Under the pieces are notes generated by a model, which was not told the DNA's origin, searched no databases, and was given only the letters and a program-made list of their open reading frames with translations. A program made the position numbers and the translations under genes. A DNA stretch of 64,000 bases from Bifidobacterium [indicum] DSM 20214 = LMG 11587 (GTDB lineage Bacteria; Actinomycetota; Actinomycetes; Actinomycetales; Bifidobacteriaceae), in contig NZ_CP006018.1 in the NCBI RefSeq assembly GCF_000706765.1, positions 1,054,001-1,118,000 of the forward strand, read 5' to 3'. Numbering within the stretch: the first letter of the stretch is position 1; every line of letters starts with the position of its first letter. Shown here piece after piece: positions 25,190 through 34,676 of the stretch.

Positions 25190-26158
25190 TTACTCCTCAT
25201 CCTCTTTCTCAACCCGCTGCTGAAGGTTGGTGAAGACTATCGATATGACGATGATGACCACCGTCAGGGCCGTAGCTATGGCCGCTCCGTACCCCACCTG
25301 CTGGGATTGGAAGAACTGGGTGTAGGAGTAGTAGGAAGGCACGATGGTGCTGTCGCCAGGACCACCCTTGGTCAGCATGTACACAGGGGCGAAGACCTTC
25401 AGGGCCGCGATGGTGCAGGTGAGTGCGACCACGAAAATCTCGGGCTTGATGGCCGGCAGGGTGATGACCTTGAACCTCTGCCACCAGTTGGCCCCATCCA
25501 GGCTAGCCGCCTCATAGAGTTCCGGATCGACCCTCTGCAGACCCGACATGAAGATAACGAGCGGGTAGCCCAGCTGGATCCAGATCATGATGACCATGAG
25601 GAATATCAGCGCCGTATCAGGAGACCCCAGCCAATTGTGCTGGAAACGGCCCAGGCCCACCCCCTCAAGAATCGCGTTCAACGCCCCGTTCTCCGGCCGG
25701 AATATCCATCCCATGACCAGGGCCGCCACGGAGATGGGCAGGAGCTGGGGGAAATAATACACAGCCCGCATGGTCGAGGCGGTCTTTGCCCCAAAGCGCT
25801 TCTGCACCACGTCGAATACCAGGGAGGCCAGAACCAGACCGACCAGGATGGGAATGACCACCATGGCCACAATCATCCAGATTGAATTTCGGAAGGAGGC
25901 CCAGAAGGTGGCATCCCTCATCAGCCTGGACCAGTTGTCGAGTCCGATCCAGCGAGGCGGCCGTATGCCGCGGTAGTTGGTGAAGCTCAGATAGATGTTC
26001 CACAGGGCCGGAATGATGATGATCCAGAGCAGGACCGCCAGGCCCGGTATCAGGTACCACCAGAAACGGCTTGACGGATTGCCCGGTATCCGGGACATCC
26101 CGCGCTCTTCGTCGGTCCTGGAGGGGGCCGACTTCGCGCCTTTCTTTCGAGATCGCAT
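25190..26158 (-). CDS. Carbohydrate ABC transporter permease (MalF type)
   Basis: 322 aa. A basic N-terminus (MRSRKKGAK) precedes six membrane segments; the EAA motif is ELYEAASLDGANWWQRFKVITLP. GAGGAAG ribosome-binding site before ATG 26158. Pairs with the MalG-type permease and is fed by the solute-binding lipoprotein encoded upstream. Confidence 0.92.
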   Translation of the reverse strand: MRSRKKGAKSAPSRTDEERGMSRIPGNPSSRFWWYLIPGLAVLLWIIIIPALWNIYLSFTNYRGIRPPRWIGLDNWSRLMRDATFWASFRNSIWMIVAMVVIPILVGLVLASLVFDVVQKRFGAKTASTMRAVYYFPQLLPISVAALVMGWIFRPENGALNAILEGVGLGRFQHNWLGSPDTALIFLMVIMIWIQLGYPLVIFMSGLQRVDPELYEAASLDGANWWQRFKVITLPAIKPEIFVVALTCTIAALKVFAPVYMLTKGGPGDSTIVPSYYSYTQFFQSQQVGYGAAIATALTVVIIVISIVFTNLQQRVEKEDEE

Positions 26159-26287
26159 TTCTCACTTCCTCTTGCACGATTGCTGCTCGGATACTGGCCC
26201 GCAAGGCCGAGGACCCGCTCCCTTGCGGAGGCAGGCCCTCCGGCCGAATGCTGCGGAATGGTCCGGCGAATAAACCAGACTCTTGTT

Positions 26288-26312
26288 GGCGGTTCAGCTG
26301 GTCTGAACCGCC
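26288..26312 (-). promoter_or_regulatory. Intercistronic hairpin after the solute-binding protein gene
   Basis: Perfect 10-bp stem (GGCGGTTCAG 26288-26297 / CTGAACCGCC 26303-26312) with a 5-nt loop. No T-run follows on the minus strand. It lies in the 160-bp gap between binding-protein and permease genes, the usual place for a stabiliser that keeps binding-protein mRNA more abundant than permease mRNA. Confidence 0.6.
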
Positions 26313-26318
26313 CAGCGA

Positions 26319-27635
26319 CTACTGCTGCTTCACACCTGACGTTTCAACACCCTTGTCGTACTTGCCCTGGAGTTCCTTAAGCACGTCCTTGGGGGCCTTG
26401 GTCCCGTTGACCAGCTCCTGCAGACCCGCGTTCAGCTCGTCGTACAGGGTGGACGTGGGCCAATCGGGATAGTAGCCCAGCCGATCATCCTTGATGACCT
26501 CGTTGAACCCGGCTATCAGCTCCTTGCTCTTGGGATCGGTGATCTTGTCGGGGTCGGCGGCAATGGGCAGACCACCGGCATTGCCCATCAGGTTCTGGTT
26601 TTCCTTGGTCAGGGTCATGTTGATGAACTCCGCGGCGGCGTCCTTCTTCTTGGAACGCTCGGGAATGACCCAGATGTTACCGGATCCACCGGGGATCTTC
26701 TTGGACTCCGGGAAGAGACCGACCTGCCACTTGAGATCGGGGACATCACTCTGGAAGCGTCCGAACCACCAGGATCCGGAGAAGAACATGGGATAGGTGC
26801 CCTTCATGAAGTTCTGCCCGGCATCCTCGGCCTTGAGACCGGTGGAGTCCTTGCTGATGTACCCCTTGTCGACCCAGTCCTTGATGGTCTCGGTGGCGTA
26901 GGTCATGGCAGGCCCTTCCCAGTCGACCTCGCCGTCATAGCGCTGGTAGGCGTCAATCAGCTTGGAATCCGCCTTCTGCAGGACCAGCTGCCACCACAGG
27001 TGCTGAAGGGGATATTCGGCCACACCCTCGGACAGGGGCGTCACGCCATTCTCCTTGAACTGCTGCATGGCCGATTCCAACTCGGCCATGGTCCCGGGGA
27101 TGGCGATGCCGTACTTGTCGAACATCTCCGTGTTGTAGTACATCATCACCTCTTCGCCGTAGGTGGTGATGCCGTACCAGTCGCCGGACCCCATGACTCC
27201 CTTTTCGTCATACTTGCCCGGCACGGCCAGGGAACCGGTGATCTTCTTGTCCCAGTTGTACTTCGTGACGTAATCATCGAGGTTGGACAGAAGCCCCTGG
27301 CTCGACAGCAGACCTGCCGTGGCGTTGCCCTTGTTGTACTCCATGACATCGGGGGCGTCATCGGAGTTCAGAATCTGGCTGGCATTCTGCCTGATCTGTT
27401 CGAAGGTCTTCTTTTCGAAGTTGACCTTCACGCCGGTCTTCTTCTCGTAGTCGGCTATGGCCTGCTTCCAGGCCTTGCCCTGGGAGCCGTTGTCCTCCTC
27501 GTAGTACCAGATCTTGATGGAGTCCGGGTGCTCCTCCTGGGCGCTGTCACTGCCGCCGCAGCCAGACAGTGTTGCGAGTCCCACGAGACTTGCCACAGCC
27601 GTTGCCGCCGCCATGATTTTCTTAGACACCTTCAT
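26319..27635 (-). CDS. Extracellular solute-binding lipoprotein (family 1, sugar)
   Basis: 438 aa. The lipoprotein signal peptide has a lysine-rich N-terminus (MKVSKKIMAAA), a hydrophobic core and lipobox LSGC, with the lipidated Cys at about residue 26. IKIWYYEEDNGSQGKAWKQA begins the mature binding fold, and the mid-region has FMKGTYPMFFSGSWWFGRF. AAAGGAGAGG ribosome-binding site. It captures oligosaccharide outside the cell for the downstream permeases. Palindromic sites at 27715-27747 precede it and probably bind the adjacent LacI regulator. Confidence 0.92.
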   Translation of the reverse strand: MKVSKKIMAAATAVASLVGLATLSGCGGSDSAQEEHPDSIKIWYYEEDNGSQGKAWKQAIADYEKKTGVKVNFEKKTFEQIRQNASQILNSDDAPDVMEYNKGNATAGLLSSQGLLSNLDDYVTKYNWDKKITGSLAVPGKYDEKGVMGSGDWYGITTYGEEVMMYYNTEMFDKYGIAIPGTMAELESAMQQFKENGVTPLSEGVAEYPLQHLWWQLVLQKADSKLIDAYQRYDGEVDWEGPAMTYATETIKDWVDKGYISKDSTGLKAEDAGQNFMKGTYPMFFSGSWWFGRFQSDVPDLKWQVGLFPESKKIPGGSGNIWVIPERSKKKDAAAEFINMTLTKENQNLMGNAGGLPIAADPDKITDPKSKELIAGFNEVIKDDRLGYYPDWPTSTLYDELNAGLQELVNGTKAPKDVLKELQGKYDKGVETSGVKQQ

Positions 27636-27714
27636 AGGAGTCCTCTCCTTTCAGCCTCTTTGCTTGATGGTCGTTCGCCATGAACAACCAGTACTTAATT
27701 TATTCATTGCACTA

Positions 27715-27747
27715 TTATCGACCGACTATTTCGATAATTTTCGATAA
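27715..27747. promoter_or_regulatory. Candidate LacI-family operator cluster
   Basis: TTATCGA at 27715-27721 is inverted against TCGATAA at 27731-27737, and a second TCGATAA lies at 27741-27747. This ATCGAT-type half-site repetition sits in the 139-bp gap between the LacI gene and the solute-binding protein gene, about 80 bp before the latter's start codon. Confidence 0.55.
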
Positions 27748-27774
27748 GGTGCTTCTATTTGACCGCCGAAAGGC

Positions 27775-28803
27775 TCATCCTCTGGTGGAAACAGGCCCGA
27801 CAGACCCCCGCCGCAGGTAATTCGAGGGAATCAGTTCAACGGACCCAAGGCTCAGATTGCGCCCCTCAAGCCGATCCATGAGCATATCCACCCCACGCGA
27901 GCACGTCTTGTTGGGCTGCATGGGGATTTCATCGATGGGCCGCTCCATAACCGACGCATTGCCGAAGGTGCTCAGGGCCAGAAGCGACACATCGCCGGGG
28001 ATGGACTTCCCGCGCCTGGATAAAGAGCCGATGACGTTATTCATATGGCTGATGTTGGTCTGGGCCATGATCGCAGTAATCCCTGGTGTCGCTTTATACG
28101 CCTCAGCGATGACCTCCTCTACGTGCCTGGCGTCATCCCCGGTGGAATACCTGAAATCCAGGTGCACCCCCAGTACCTTTGCGCGCGACTCGATGGCCTC
28201 CCTTGTCCTGACGAGGAAGTTGGAACCGAACCGGTAGCTCTCCTCACTGGCACCGATAAAAAGCACCTCCCTGTGCCCCAACCGGTAGAACTCATCCATG
28301 GCCATCCTGCCCATGGACTCAAAGTCCATGTCCACGGAAACGACATCGGCATGATTCTCGGCACAACCGATCGAAACATAAGGCACCATGGAGGTCCGAG
28401 CATGCGCCACCCGTTCATCGTCGGTGTTGACGTCCAGCAGGAGAACCCCATCAACCATGCCGCTGTACGACATGCGCAGAAGCTCATCCTCCTCGTTCTC
28501 ATCCGTCAGCAGGACCACGTTGTAGTGATATCGGCGAGCCCTGGCCACGACGGCGAAGAAGAAGGTGGCGTAGTTGCTGTAGTCGGTATAGCTGTGCATG
28601 GGGGAACTCAGGGCGATCAACCTGGTCCGCGCCCCCTGCCGAAGCATGGCCGCCCCCTTCTTCGGGCGGTAGTCCAGAAGACGTACAGCCTCCAGGACCC
28701 TCAGCTTGGTCTCGTCGCTGACCCGACGCTTTCCTGAGAGAGCATACGAAACGGTGCTGATGGAGACTCCAGCTTGAGCGGCAACGTCTTTGATTCCGGC
28801 CAC
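27775..28803 (-). CDS. LacI-family transcriptional regulator
   Basis: 342 aa from GTG 28803, chosen because AGGAGG lies just upstream and the HTH starts at once; an in-frame ATG 13 codons earlier has no such site. N-terminal HTH: GIKDVAAQAGVSISTVSYALSGKRRVS, hinge LLDYRPKKGAAML. A periplasmic-binding-protein-like sensor domain follows. Located directly upstream of, and co-directional with, the ABC importer and GH31 gene, so it is probably their sugar-responsive repressor. Confidence 0.9.
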   Translation of the reverse strand: MAGIKDVAAQAGVSISTVSYALSGKRRVSDETKLRVLEAVRLLDYRPKKGAAMLRQGARTRLIALSSPMHSYTDYSNYATFFFAVVARARRYHYNVVLLTDENEEDELLRMSYSGMVDGVLLLDVNTDDERVAHARTSMVPYVSIGCAENHADVVSVDMDFESMGRMAMDEFYRLGHREVLFIGASEESYRFGSNFLVRTREAIESRAKVLGVHLDFRYSTGDDARHVEEVIAEAYKATPGITAIMAQTNISHMNNVIGSLSRRGKSIPGDVSLLALSTFGNASVMERPIDEIPMQPNKTCSRGVDMLMDRLEGRNLSLGSVELIPSNYLRRGSVGPVSTRG

Positions 28804-28925
28804 GTGACCTCCTGCAACAAGGGGAAACTGGGCATGAACCAATATAGCATTGGTTACCAGCGACCTTTCCGGCCCGCCTCAGCCGGGTATGCGGCAGGCC
28901 ATCAATCAATCAGGCTACCGATGTA

Positions 28926-29735
28926 TCAGGGCCTGGGACCGTTCGAAAGCCAGAGCAGGTATTCGATATTGCCGTGTGCTCCGGTAATGGGCGACGGTAT
29001 CCGCCCCCTGACTTCGAAGCCGGACTCCTCGGCACACCTGGTCACACGCTCCACAGCCTGGACACGACGATCCTCCTCGGTGACCACGCCATGGTGGCCG
29101 AGGAGTGTTCTGCCGACTTCGAACTGGGGCTTTATCAGGAGGATGCAGTGGGTATCCGGGGCAATGATGGCCGGCAGGACGGGAATCACATAGGTCAGGG
29201 AGATGAAGGAGACATCAGAGACCACATAGTCCGGCCGGTAGGGCAGATCGTCAGGTCCGACATCGCGGATATTGACGCCGCTCATCTCAAGGACTCTGGA
29301 ATCCCGGGCAATTCGGTCAATCAGCTGGTCCTGCCCCACATCCAGGGCAACCACCCTGCTCGCCCCCCTGCGTAGAAGGAGATCTGCGAAACCACCGGTT
29401 GAAGCACCAATGTCCAGACAATGACGGCCTTCCGGCCCCGGTAGCCCCATGGGTTCGAAGGCTTCAAAGGCGCCGGCCAACTTATAGGCACCACGGGAGG
29501 CGTAGTCGGGCCCCTTGTCGACCTCGATCAGGTCGCCTGTCTTCACCTTGGTCGATGGCTTTGTGCAAACGGTGCCCGAGAGGCGGACCGATCCATCCTG
29601 AATCAACCTTTGGGCCCTGGAGCGGGAATCCGCAAGTCCCAGATCCTGGATGACACGATCCAGACGGCCCGGCTCTACGACCTGGGCACCCGACCCTGCG
29701 TCTTCCATGGATTCGGGGGAATCAGTCCTGTCCAT
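28926..29735 (-). CDS. tlyA: TlyA-family rRNA 2'-O-methyltransferase
   Basis: 269 aa from ATG 29735 (AAGGAG in front); the longer frame to 29915 overlaps the neighbour and lacks a site. N-terminal S4 domain: RLDRVIQDLGLADSRSRAQ and DGSVRLSG. The FtsJ-like methyltransferase has the SAM loop CLDIGASTGGFADLLL and VSDVSFISLTY. TlyA methylates cytidines in 16S and/or 23S rRNA, and its loss gives capreomycin resistance in mycobacteria. Its start overlaps the small gene's end by 14 bp. The usual downstream partners nadK (ppnK) and recN are absent here. Confidence 0.9.
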   Translation of the reverse strand: MDRTDSPESMEDAGSGAQVVEPGRLDRVIQDLGLADSRSRAQRLIQDGSVRLSGTVCTKPSTKVKTGDLIEVDKGPDYASRGAYKLAGAFEAFEPMGLPGPEGRHCLDIGASTGGFADLLLRRGASRVVALDVGQDQLIDRIARDSRVLEMSGVNIRDVGPDDLPYRPDYVVSDVSFISLTYVIPVLPAIIAPDTHCILLIKPQFEVGRTLLGHHGVVTEEDRRVQAVERVTRCAEESGFEVRGRIPSPITGAHGNIEYLLWLSNGPRP

Positions 29736-29985
29736 GCAACTCCTTCTGGAGTGCGGCAAGGGCACTCTGATATGCCTTGACCTGGTCCTCAAGACCCAGG
29801 TCATCAATGTGGTCCAACTCGGGGAATCGCCCGACAAGCTCCTTGATGGCCGCAGCATTCTCCCCGCGGGCCGTCGGCTCCTGCGATGAGGAGGCATCGA
29901 CCCGTCCGGCTTCACCAGCAGCTCGGGCCATCATTTTCAAGGGGGTGGCCTTGCTGCCACCCTGGTCGGTTCCCTGGTTGTCCAT
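29722..29985 (-). CDS. Small conserved-position protein between HAD phosphatase and TlyA
   Basis: 87 aa, start ATG 29985, four bases after the HAD stop. Acidic and Gln/Ala-rich, with a helical C-terminus (ELVGRFPELDHIDDLGLE, QSALAALQKELH). Position matches the small ORF between the HAD phosphatase and tlyA in actinobacteria (Rv1693 in M. tuberculosis). Function unknown. No strong ribosome-binding site, so translation is probably coupled to the HAD gene. Confidence 0.65.
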   Translation of the reverse strand: MDNQGTDQGGSKATPLKMMARAAGEAGRVDASSSQEPTARGENAAAIKELVGRFPELDHIDDLGLEDQVKAYQSALAALQKELHGQD

Positions 29986-29989
29986 ATGG

Positions 29990-31066
29990 TCAGGCACCGA
30001 TTCTGAATTGGGGAAGACGCAGGTCGTGCACATCGTGCCCCTGGTCCATGTACTCCCAAACGGCGCAGGCACTGGCCCGAACGGCGTCCAGATCCGTCCT
30101 GGGATCATAGGTGCTCTCGACACCATCGTGCACCTCGGAGGAGTGCAGTTCAACGGTCCCATCCCTCAGAACAGCCGTGGCGCGCCCGCAATGCCAGATC
30201 TGGTCGGCGGACTTCTCGGGGGCTGCGTGTGGCGTGACCAGCCCGAGTAGGTCAGCGCTGATGTAGGTGGGACGATATTTGGGCTCAGCCAGGATGATGG
30301 ACTCGACACTGGCCACGCCGGTCAGAACCACCAGGGAATCATACCCGCCCCGATTGGCCGCCTCGATATCGGTATCCAACCGGTCACCGACCGGTAGGCA
30401 CTCCTTGACGGGAATCGGCTCGGCTCCATCGGCCAGCATCTGTCGGGCCTCGTCATACATGGCGGACTCGGGCTTGCCGGCCGAAGCCTCCGGTGACTTG
30501 CCACTGGCGATTGCCACCGTTTCGACCATGGCACCGTTCCCCGGTGCTATACCCCCCTCCCGGGGGATGGTCCTGTCCATGTTGGTCGCGAAGAAGCGGG
30601 CACCCTGCCCGACGGCATAAGCGGCTTCTGCCAGATCTTCCCAGTTCTGTTTCGGGTTCCAACCCTGAATCACGGCTTCGGGATGGTCGCTTGCCGCACC
30701 CACCACTTCCAGCCCGTTGGCCCTGACCTCTTCGCGGAGATGGTCTGCGCCGATGACCAGGACCTTGGCCCCCGCATGGAGGTTATGGCGAAGCATCCTG
30801 GCGGCGACAATGGAGGAGGTGACAATCTGATGGTCATCGAGCTCCAGCCCGAATCCACGCAGCTGGTCCGCTACGACTTTCGGGGTCCTTGACGCATTGT
30901 TGGTGGTATAGGAAATGGTCATCCCCTGCGACTCAGCCTGGGATATACCCGTGGCCGCATTCCTGATGGGGTTGGCACCGCGGTAGACCACACCGTCCAG
31001 GTCCAAAAGGGCCAGACGGTAGGTCCGGGACAGCGAGGTCTCGATACCCTTCAGGAATGCGGTCAT
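29990..31066 (-). CDS. HAD-IIA family sugar/glycerol-phosphate phosphatase
   Basis: 358 aa. Motif I is ALLDLDGVVYRG with the nucleophilic Asp, motif II SYTTNNAS, and motif III/IV LPVGDRLDTDIEAANRGG. The cap domain is of the NagD/IIA type. In mycobacteria the positional homologue (Rv1692) is a glycerol-3-phosphate phosphatase, so a small phosphate ester is the likely substrate. A C-terminal extension of about 80 residues after the HAD core is unusual. Three bases separate it from the TPR gene upstream. Confidence 0.85.
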   Translation of the reverse strand: MTAFLKGIETSLSRTYRLALLDLDGVVYRGANPIRNAATGISQAESQGMTISYTTNNASRTPKVVADQLRGFGLELDDHQIVTSSIVAARMLRHNLHAGAKVLVIGADHLREEVRANGLEVVGAASDHPEAVIQGWNPKQNWEDLAEAAYAVGQGARFFATNMDRTIPREGGIAPGNGAMVETVAIASGKSPEASAGKPESAMYDEARQMLADGAEPIPVKECLPVGDRLDTDIEAANRGGYDSLVVLTGVASVESIILAEPKYRPTYISADLLGLVTPHAAPEKSADQIWHCGRATAVLRDGTVELHSSEVHDGVESTYDPRTDLDAVRASACAVWEYMDQGHDVHDLRLPQFRIGA

Positions 31067-31069
31067 CGA

Positions 31070-33196
31070 TCAATCCTCCCAGGTCTGGTCCATTTGGCCT
31101 GCATTGTCTGAGGCCTGATCTTCCAGGACTTCATCGGCAACCGGAGCCTGGGTGGCGCCCAAGCGCTCAGGATTGCCGTCAAGCTCTGCATCGTTCTGTT
31201 TCTTGCCCTGACCGGCAATGACCGAAGGGATCCAGCCGACCTGGGCCGGGATGACCTCTGGTCGGACGGTATCCTGACCCCAGACGAAGGTGCCGGACCG
31301 CTGCGAATCCAGCTCATCCAGATAGTCGCCCTCGCTTGGATCGATGGAGAGTTCCTCCATCATCGAGTCATCCAGATGCTCCAGGTCATAGTCGATCAGA
31401 ATCTCCTTGGGAGGAGCGTCCGGATCCTCTTCCTCATCGGCATACTGTGCTTCGAGTTTCTCCAGGAGGGGCTCAAGCTTCAGGGCATCTTCGGACCGCC
31501 CGGCCTGATCCAGGAAATTCTGCTCAGCCTGGACGGCGCGCATCCGGTAGTCCCCGCTCAGCCCCCTGGCCTTGACCAGTGCCTGGACGGTTTCAATGGC
31601 CTTGTCCCACAGACCCAGATCGCCAAGGGCACCGGCGTAGACCAGGAACATCTCGACCTTTGACTCACCCGTCAGCCTCTGCGCCTCTTCCGAGGTGGCT
31701 TCTTCAATGGCCTTGCGGGCATTGCCCAGTCCCCGCTCACAGTCCGCTATGAAGGGGAGATAATCCTGATACCCGTTCATCCGATAGGCTGTGCGGAACT
31801 CCTTCAGGGCCAGCTTGTAGTCGCCCTGCCTGTATGCCACCAGGGCCAGGGTCTCCCGTGCCAGGTCAATCCTGGAAGCCTGCCTGGCAGCCCACTTGGC
31901 GTGGTCCAGCGCACCCTCCGGATCGCTTTCCTCCAGGGCGTAGGCGGCCAGGACATGCAGGCCTATGTTCTCAGCATGCTCCTTGCTCAGACCGCGCAGA
32001 CGCTCACGTTCATCCTTGGAGAGCATGGACCACTCAAGGCCCTTGGGCATTTTCGGCTCGCCCGGACGTCGGTCCGTATACGGATTCTGCGAGGGATAGG
32101 AGATGGTTCCGTCCGAATTGCGGCGGGCCTGGTCATATCCCTCGTGGCGGTCCCGCTGATAGAAGCCCCTGCGGTTGTCGCCGCGATCGTTTCTCCGATC
32201 ATAGCCACGGTTGCCGCCACGGTCGTCGCGCCTGTTGTAGCCGCGCTGGTCCCTGTGGTCACCATGGCGGTCGAAGCCGTTGTCGCGGCGCCGATCGTCG
32301 TTTCGATCCCGGCGACCCTCGCCGTAGCCGCCGGACCTGCGATTGTCGTAACGATCGTCGCGGCGCTGATACCCACGGTCATCACGACGCTGGTGGTTGT
32401 CATCCCTGCGACCATAGGTACGGCCATTCCCATGCCTGTCATCACGGCGGTCGTTGCGGCGATCATTGCCCCGTGAATATCCGCGGTTGTCGTCCCTGCG
32501 GAATCCACCCCGGTCATCACGACGCTCGAACCTGCGGTCCTGGCCCTGATGCCCGTCTTCACGGCGCCTGTCATCCTGACGCCGATCGTCTCGGCGCTGA
32601 TACCCACGATCCTGACCCTGTCGACGGTCATGGAAGCCGCCGCCACGGTTGGAGCCGTACCCGCCACGACCACCGGAACGGCCACGGTATCCGTCGCGAT
32701 CCCTGTTGTCGGAGCGGTAGCCCCCGCGGTCATCACGATTATCCCTGTTCCGGAAGTCCCGACGATCGTCACCATCGCGGCGGTCGTACCCCCTGCGATG
32801 GTCGTATCCGCCATGACCGTTGCCATCGTTACGGCGACCCTGGTAGCCACCACGGCGGTTACCATCCTGCCGGCGGTCACCATACCCGGAGCGCCGATCA
32901 TCACGACGGTCATGGTCGTTATGGCGGTACGAACCCTGCCGGTCGTCGCGCCTGCGGTCACCGCCCTGGCCCTCCTGCCGGTCACGATTGCCGTGGAAGT
33001 CATCCCTGCCGTGACGGAACCCGCCTGAACGGGAACCCCCGCGATAGCCGCCGCCCCTGGAATCCGAGGACCCGTGGCCCTTGTAGCCGCCCTTGCCGCG
33101 GTAGCCCGAGTGCTGGCCGCCGGAGCGGAAACCTCCCGAGCGAGGGCCGTCGGAGTGGCCCCGGTCGTTGCGGGAGTGATTGTATTCTTCTGCCAT
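31070..33196 (-). CDS. TPR protein with long Arg/Asp/Gly-rich N-terminal region
   Basis: 708 aa. Residues 1 to about 360 are low-complexity, with RGG, DRR, GYDRR and RRDDR blocks and almost no hydrophobic residues except Tyr/Phe in the RGGY pattern: an intrinsically disordered RNA-binding-like region. Residues about 375-600 contain TPR-like helices (HVLAAYALEESDPEGALDHA, LALVAYRQGDYKLALKEF), then an acidic tail (EEEDPDAPP, SIDPSEGDYLDELD). The TPR part is in the position of Rv1691, next to tyrS and the HAD phosphatase, suggesting a link to translation. The expanded N-terminus is the odd feature. Function unknown. Confidence 0.8.
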   Translation of the reverse strand: MAEEYNHSRNDRGHSDGPRSGGFRSGGQHSGYRGKGGYKGHGSSDSRGGGYRGGSRSGGFRHGRDDFHGNRDRQEGQGGDRRRDDRQGSYRHNDHDRRDDRRSGYGDRRQDGNRRGGYQGRRNDGNGHGGYDHRRGYDRRDGDDRRDFRNRDNRDDRGGYRSDNRDRDGYRGRSGGRGGYGSNRGGGFHDRRQGQDRGYQRRDDRRQDDRRREDGHQGQDRRFERRDDRGGFRRDDNRGYSRGNDRRNDRRDDRHGNGRTYGRRDDNHQRRDDRGYQRRDDRYDNRRSGGYGEGRRDRNDDRRRDNGFDRHGDHRDQRGYNRRDDRGGNRGYDRRNDRGDNRRGFYQRDRHEGYDQARRNSDGTISYPSQNPYTDRRPGEPKMPKGLEWSMLSKDERERLRGLSKEHAENIGLHVLAAYALEESDPEGALDHAKWAARQASRIDLARETLALVAYRQGDYKLALKEFRTAYRMNGYQDYLPFIADCERGLGNARKAIEEATSEEAQRLTGESKVEMFLVYAGALGDLGLWDKAIETVQALVKARGLSGDYRMRAVQAEQNFLDQAGRSEDALKLEPLLEKLEAQYADEEEDPDAPPKEILIDYDLEHLDDSMMEELSIDPSEGDYLDELDSQRSGTFVWGQDTVRPEVIPAQVGWIPSVIAGQGKKQNDAELDGNPERLGATQAPVADEVLEDQASDNAGQMDQTWED

Positions 33197-33211
33197 CTGT
33201 GTCCTTTATTC

Positions 33212-34543
33212 CTACTTGGCGGCCTGGCGTTCGAGAGCGCCCAAGGCCTTCTTTCCTCTGCGAATCAGGGCAAAGCGCCCATGCAGAAAGTCATTCTCGT
33301 CCAGGACCATGTCCTGGTCCTCCACCCGCTGATTGTTCAGGTAGAGACCACCCGACTTGATGGTCTTCCGGGCCTCGGATACCGATTTGAAAAGGCCTGC
33401 ACCAACTCCGGCCTCCGCTACGCGCTGTCCAACCTGAGCGGCGGCGAAGATCCGACTACCGTCGGCTCCCTCCACCTTGAGGCCGTCCAGGGCGCTGTCG
33501 AGCACATCTTCGTCCAACTCCTCCAGGGTCTTTCCACGGCCAAAGAGGGCACCGGAGGCATCAATGGCCCCCTGGGCGGCATGATCGCCGTGTACGTAGC
33601 TGGTGACCTCCCAGGCCAGGACCTTCTGGGCCTCGCGGGCTCCAGGATTGGCGGCCACCTCACGCTCCAGTTCCTCGATCCTGGTCTTGGAGAGGAAGGT
33701 GAAGGTCTTCAGAAGCTTGACCACCTGGTCGTCGGGCTGGTTGAACCAGAACTGATAGAAGCGGTAGGGACTGAACATGGTCGAGTCCAACCAGACGGCG
33801 TTCCCTTCGGACTTGCCGAACTTCTTGCCCTGGGAATCCGTAATCAGTGGGCTGGTCATGACATTGACCGAGGCTCCACGAACCTTGCGGATCAGGTCGA
33901 GCCCGGAGGTCAGATTCCCCCACTGGTCGCTTCCACCCAGCTGAAGGGTGCAGTGGTAGCGATCGAAGAGCTCCAGGAAGTCGTTGCCCTGCAGAACCTG
34001 GTAACTGAACTCGGTGAAGGAGATCCCCTCGTCGGAGTTGAGCCGGCGCGCCACAGTGTCCTTGGCCAGCATGGTCCCCATGCGGAAGTTCTTGCCCACG
34101 TCACGCAGGAAGTCGATGACGCTCATGGACCCGGTCCACTCGAAGTTGTTGACGAAACGGACAGCCTGCTCGCCCTCGGTATCCAGGAAGCGGCCAATCT
34201 GCCTGCGCAGGCGCTCAGTCCACTCGGAAACGGTCTCCTTGGGGTTCAGCGTCCGCTCCCCCGACTGGCGGGGATCGCCAATCAGCCCGGTGGCACCGCC
34301 GACCACGGCTATGGGATGGAGACCTGCGGCTTGGAGGTGACGCATGTTGAGCAGCTGGACAAGATTGCCCACGTGAAGGGAGGGGGCGGTCGGATCGAAT
34401 CCGCAATAATAGGTCACCGATTCATCGCTCAGGGTCTTCTTGAGCTCGGCCTCATCCGTGCACTGGGCTATGAGACCGCGCCACTTGAGCTCGTCGAAGA
34501 GCGAGTCGAAGCCCGCTTCCTTGAAATCAGTGACCTGCGCCAT
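33212..34543 (-). CDS. tyrS: Tyrosyl-tRNA synthetase
   Basis: 443 aa from ATG 34543 (GGGAG upstream). Class I motifs: [17 protein letters not shown] (HIGH-like) and KFGKSEGN (KMSKS-like). The C-terminal S4 domain has [13 protein letters not shown] and [12 protein letters not shown]. Charges tRNA-Tyr in the cytoplasm. It is the first gene before the TPR/HAD/tlyA block on this strand. Confidence 0.97.
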   Translation of the reverse strand: MAQVTDFKEAGFDSLFDELKWRGLIAQCTDEAELKKTLSDESVTYYCGFDPTAPSLHVGNLVQLLNMRHLQAAGLHPIAVVGGATGLIGDPRQSGERTLNPKETVSEWTERLRRQIGRFLDTEGEQAVRFVNNFEWTGSMSVIDFLRDVGKNFRMGTMLAKDTVARRLNSDEGISFTEFSYQVLQGNDFLELFDRYHCTLQLGGSDQWGNLTSGLDLIRKVRGASVNVMTSPLITDSQGKKFGKSEGNAVWLDSTMFSPYRFYQFWFNQPDDQVVKLLKTFTFLSKTRIEELEREVAANPGAREAQKVLAWEVTSYVHGDHAAQGAIDASGALFGRGKTLEELDEDVLDSALDGLKVEGADGSRIFAAAQVGQRVAEAGVGAGLFKSVSEARKTIKSGGLYLNNQRVEDQDMVLDENDFLHGRFALIRRGKKALGALERQAAK

Positions 34544-34676
34544 ATGAGGCAACTCCCTATCAAATTATCGTGAATGTAGTCGTAACCTATCCATTCTTGC
34601 AAATGAGGGCGACACCGAGACCCGCTTTCAGGCCTGATATTTCACCCAAAAGCATGACGGGACGTCGGAGGTCCGA

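Noticed and set aside
31987-33003. Repetitive DNA resembling a CRISPR array
   Set aside because: The repetition is degenerate codon-level low complexity inside the reading frame, with no constant repeat-spacer period.
31834-33360. 508-codon ORF on the plus strand, His/Cys/Gly-rich, opposite the TPR gene
   Set aside because: It is the antisense of the Arg/Asp-codon-rich segment; the composition removes stops by chance. No ribosome-binding site and no protein-like pattern.
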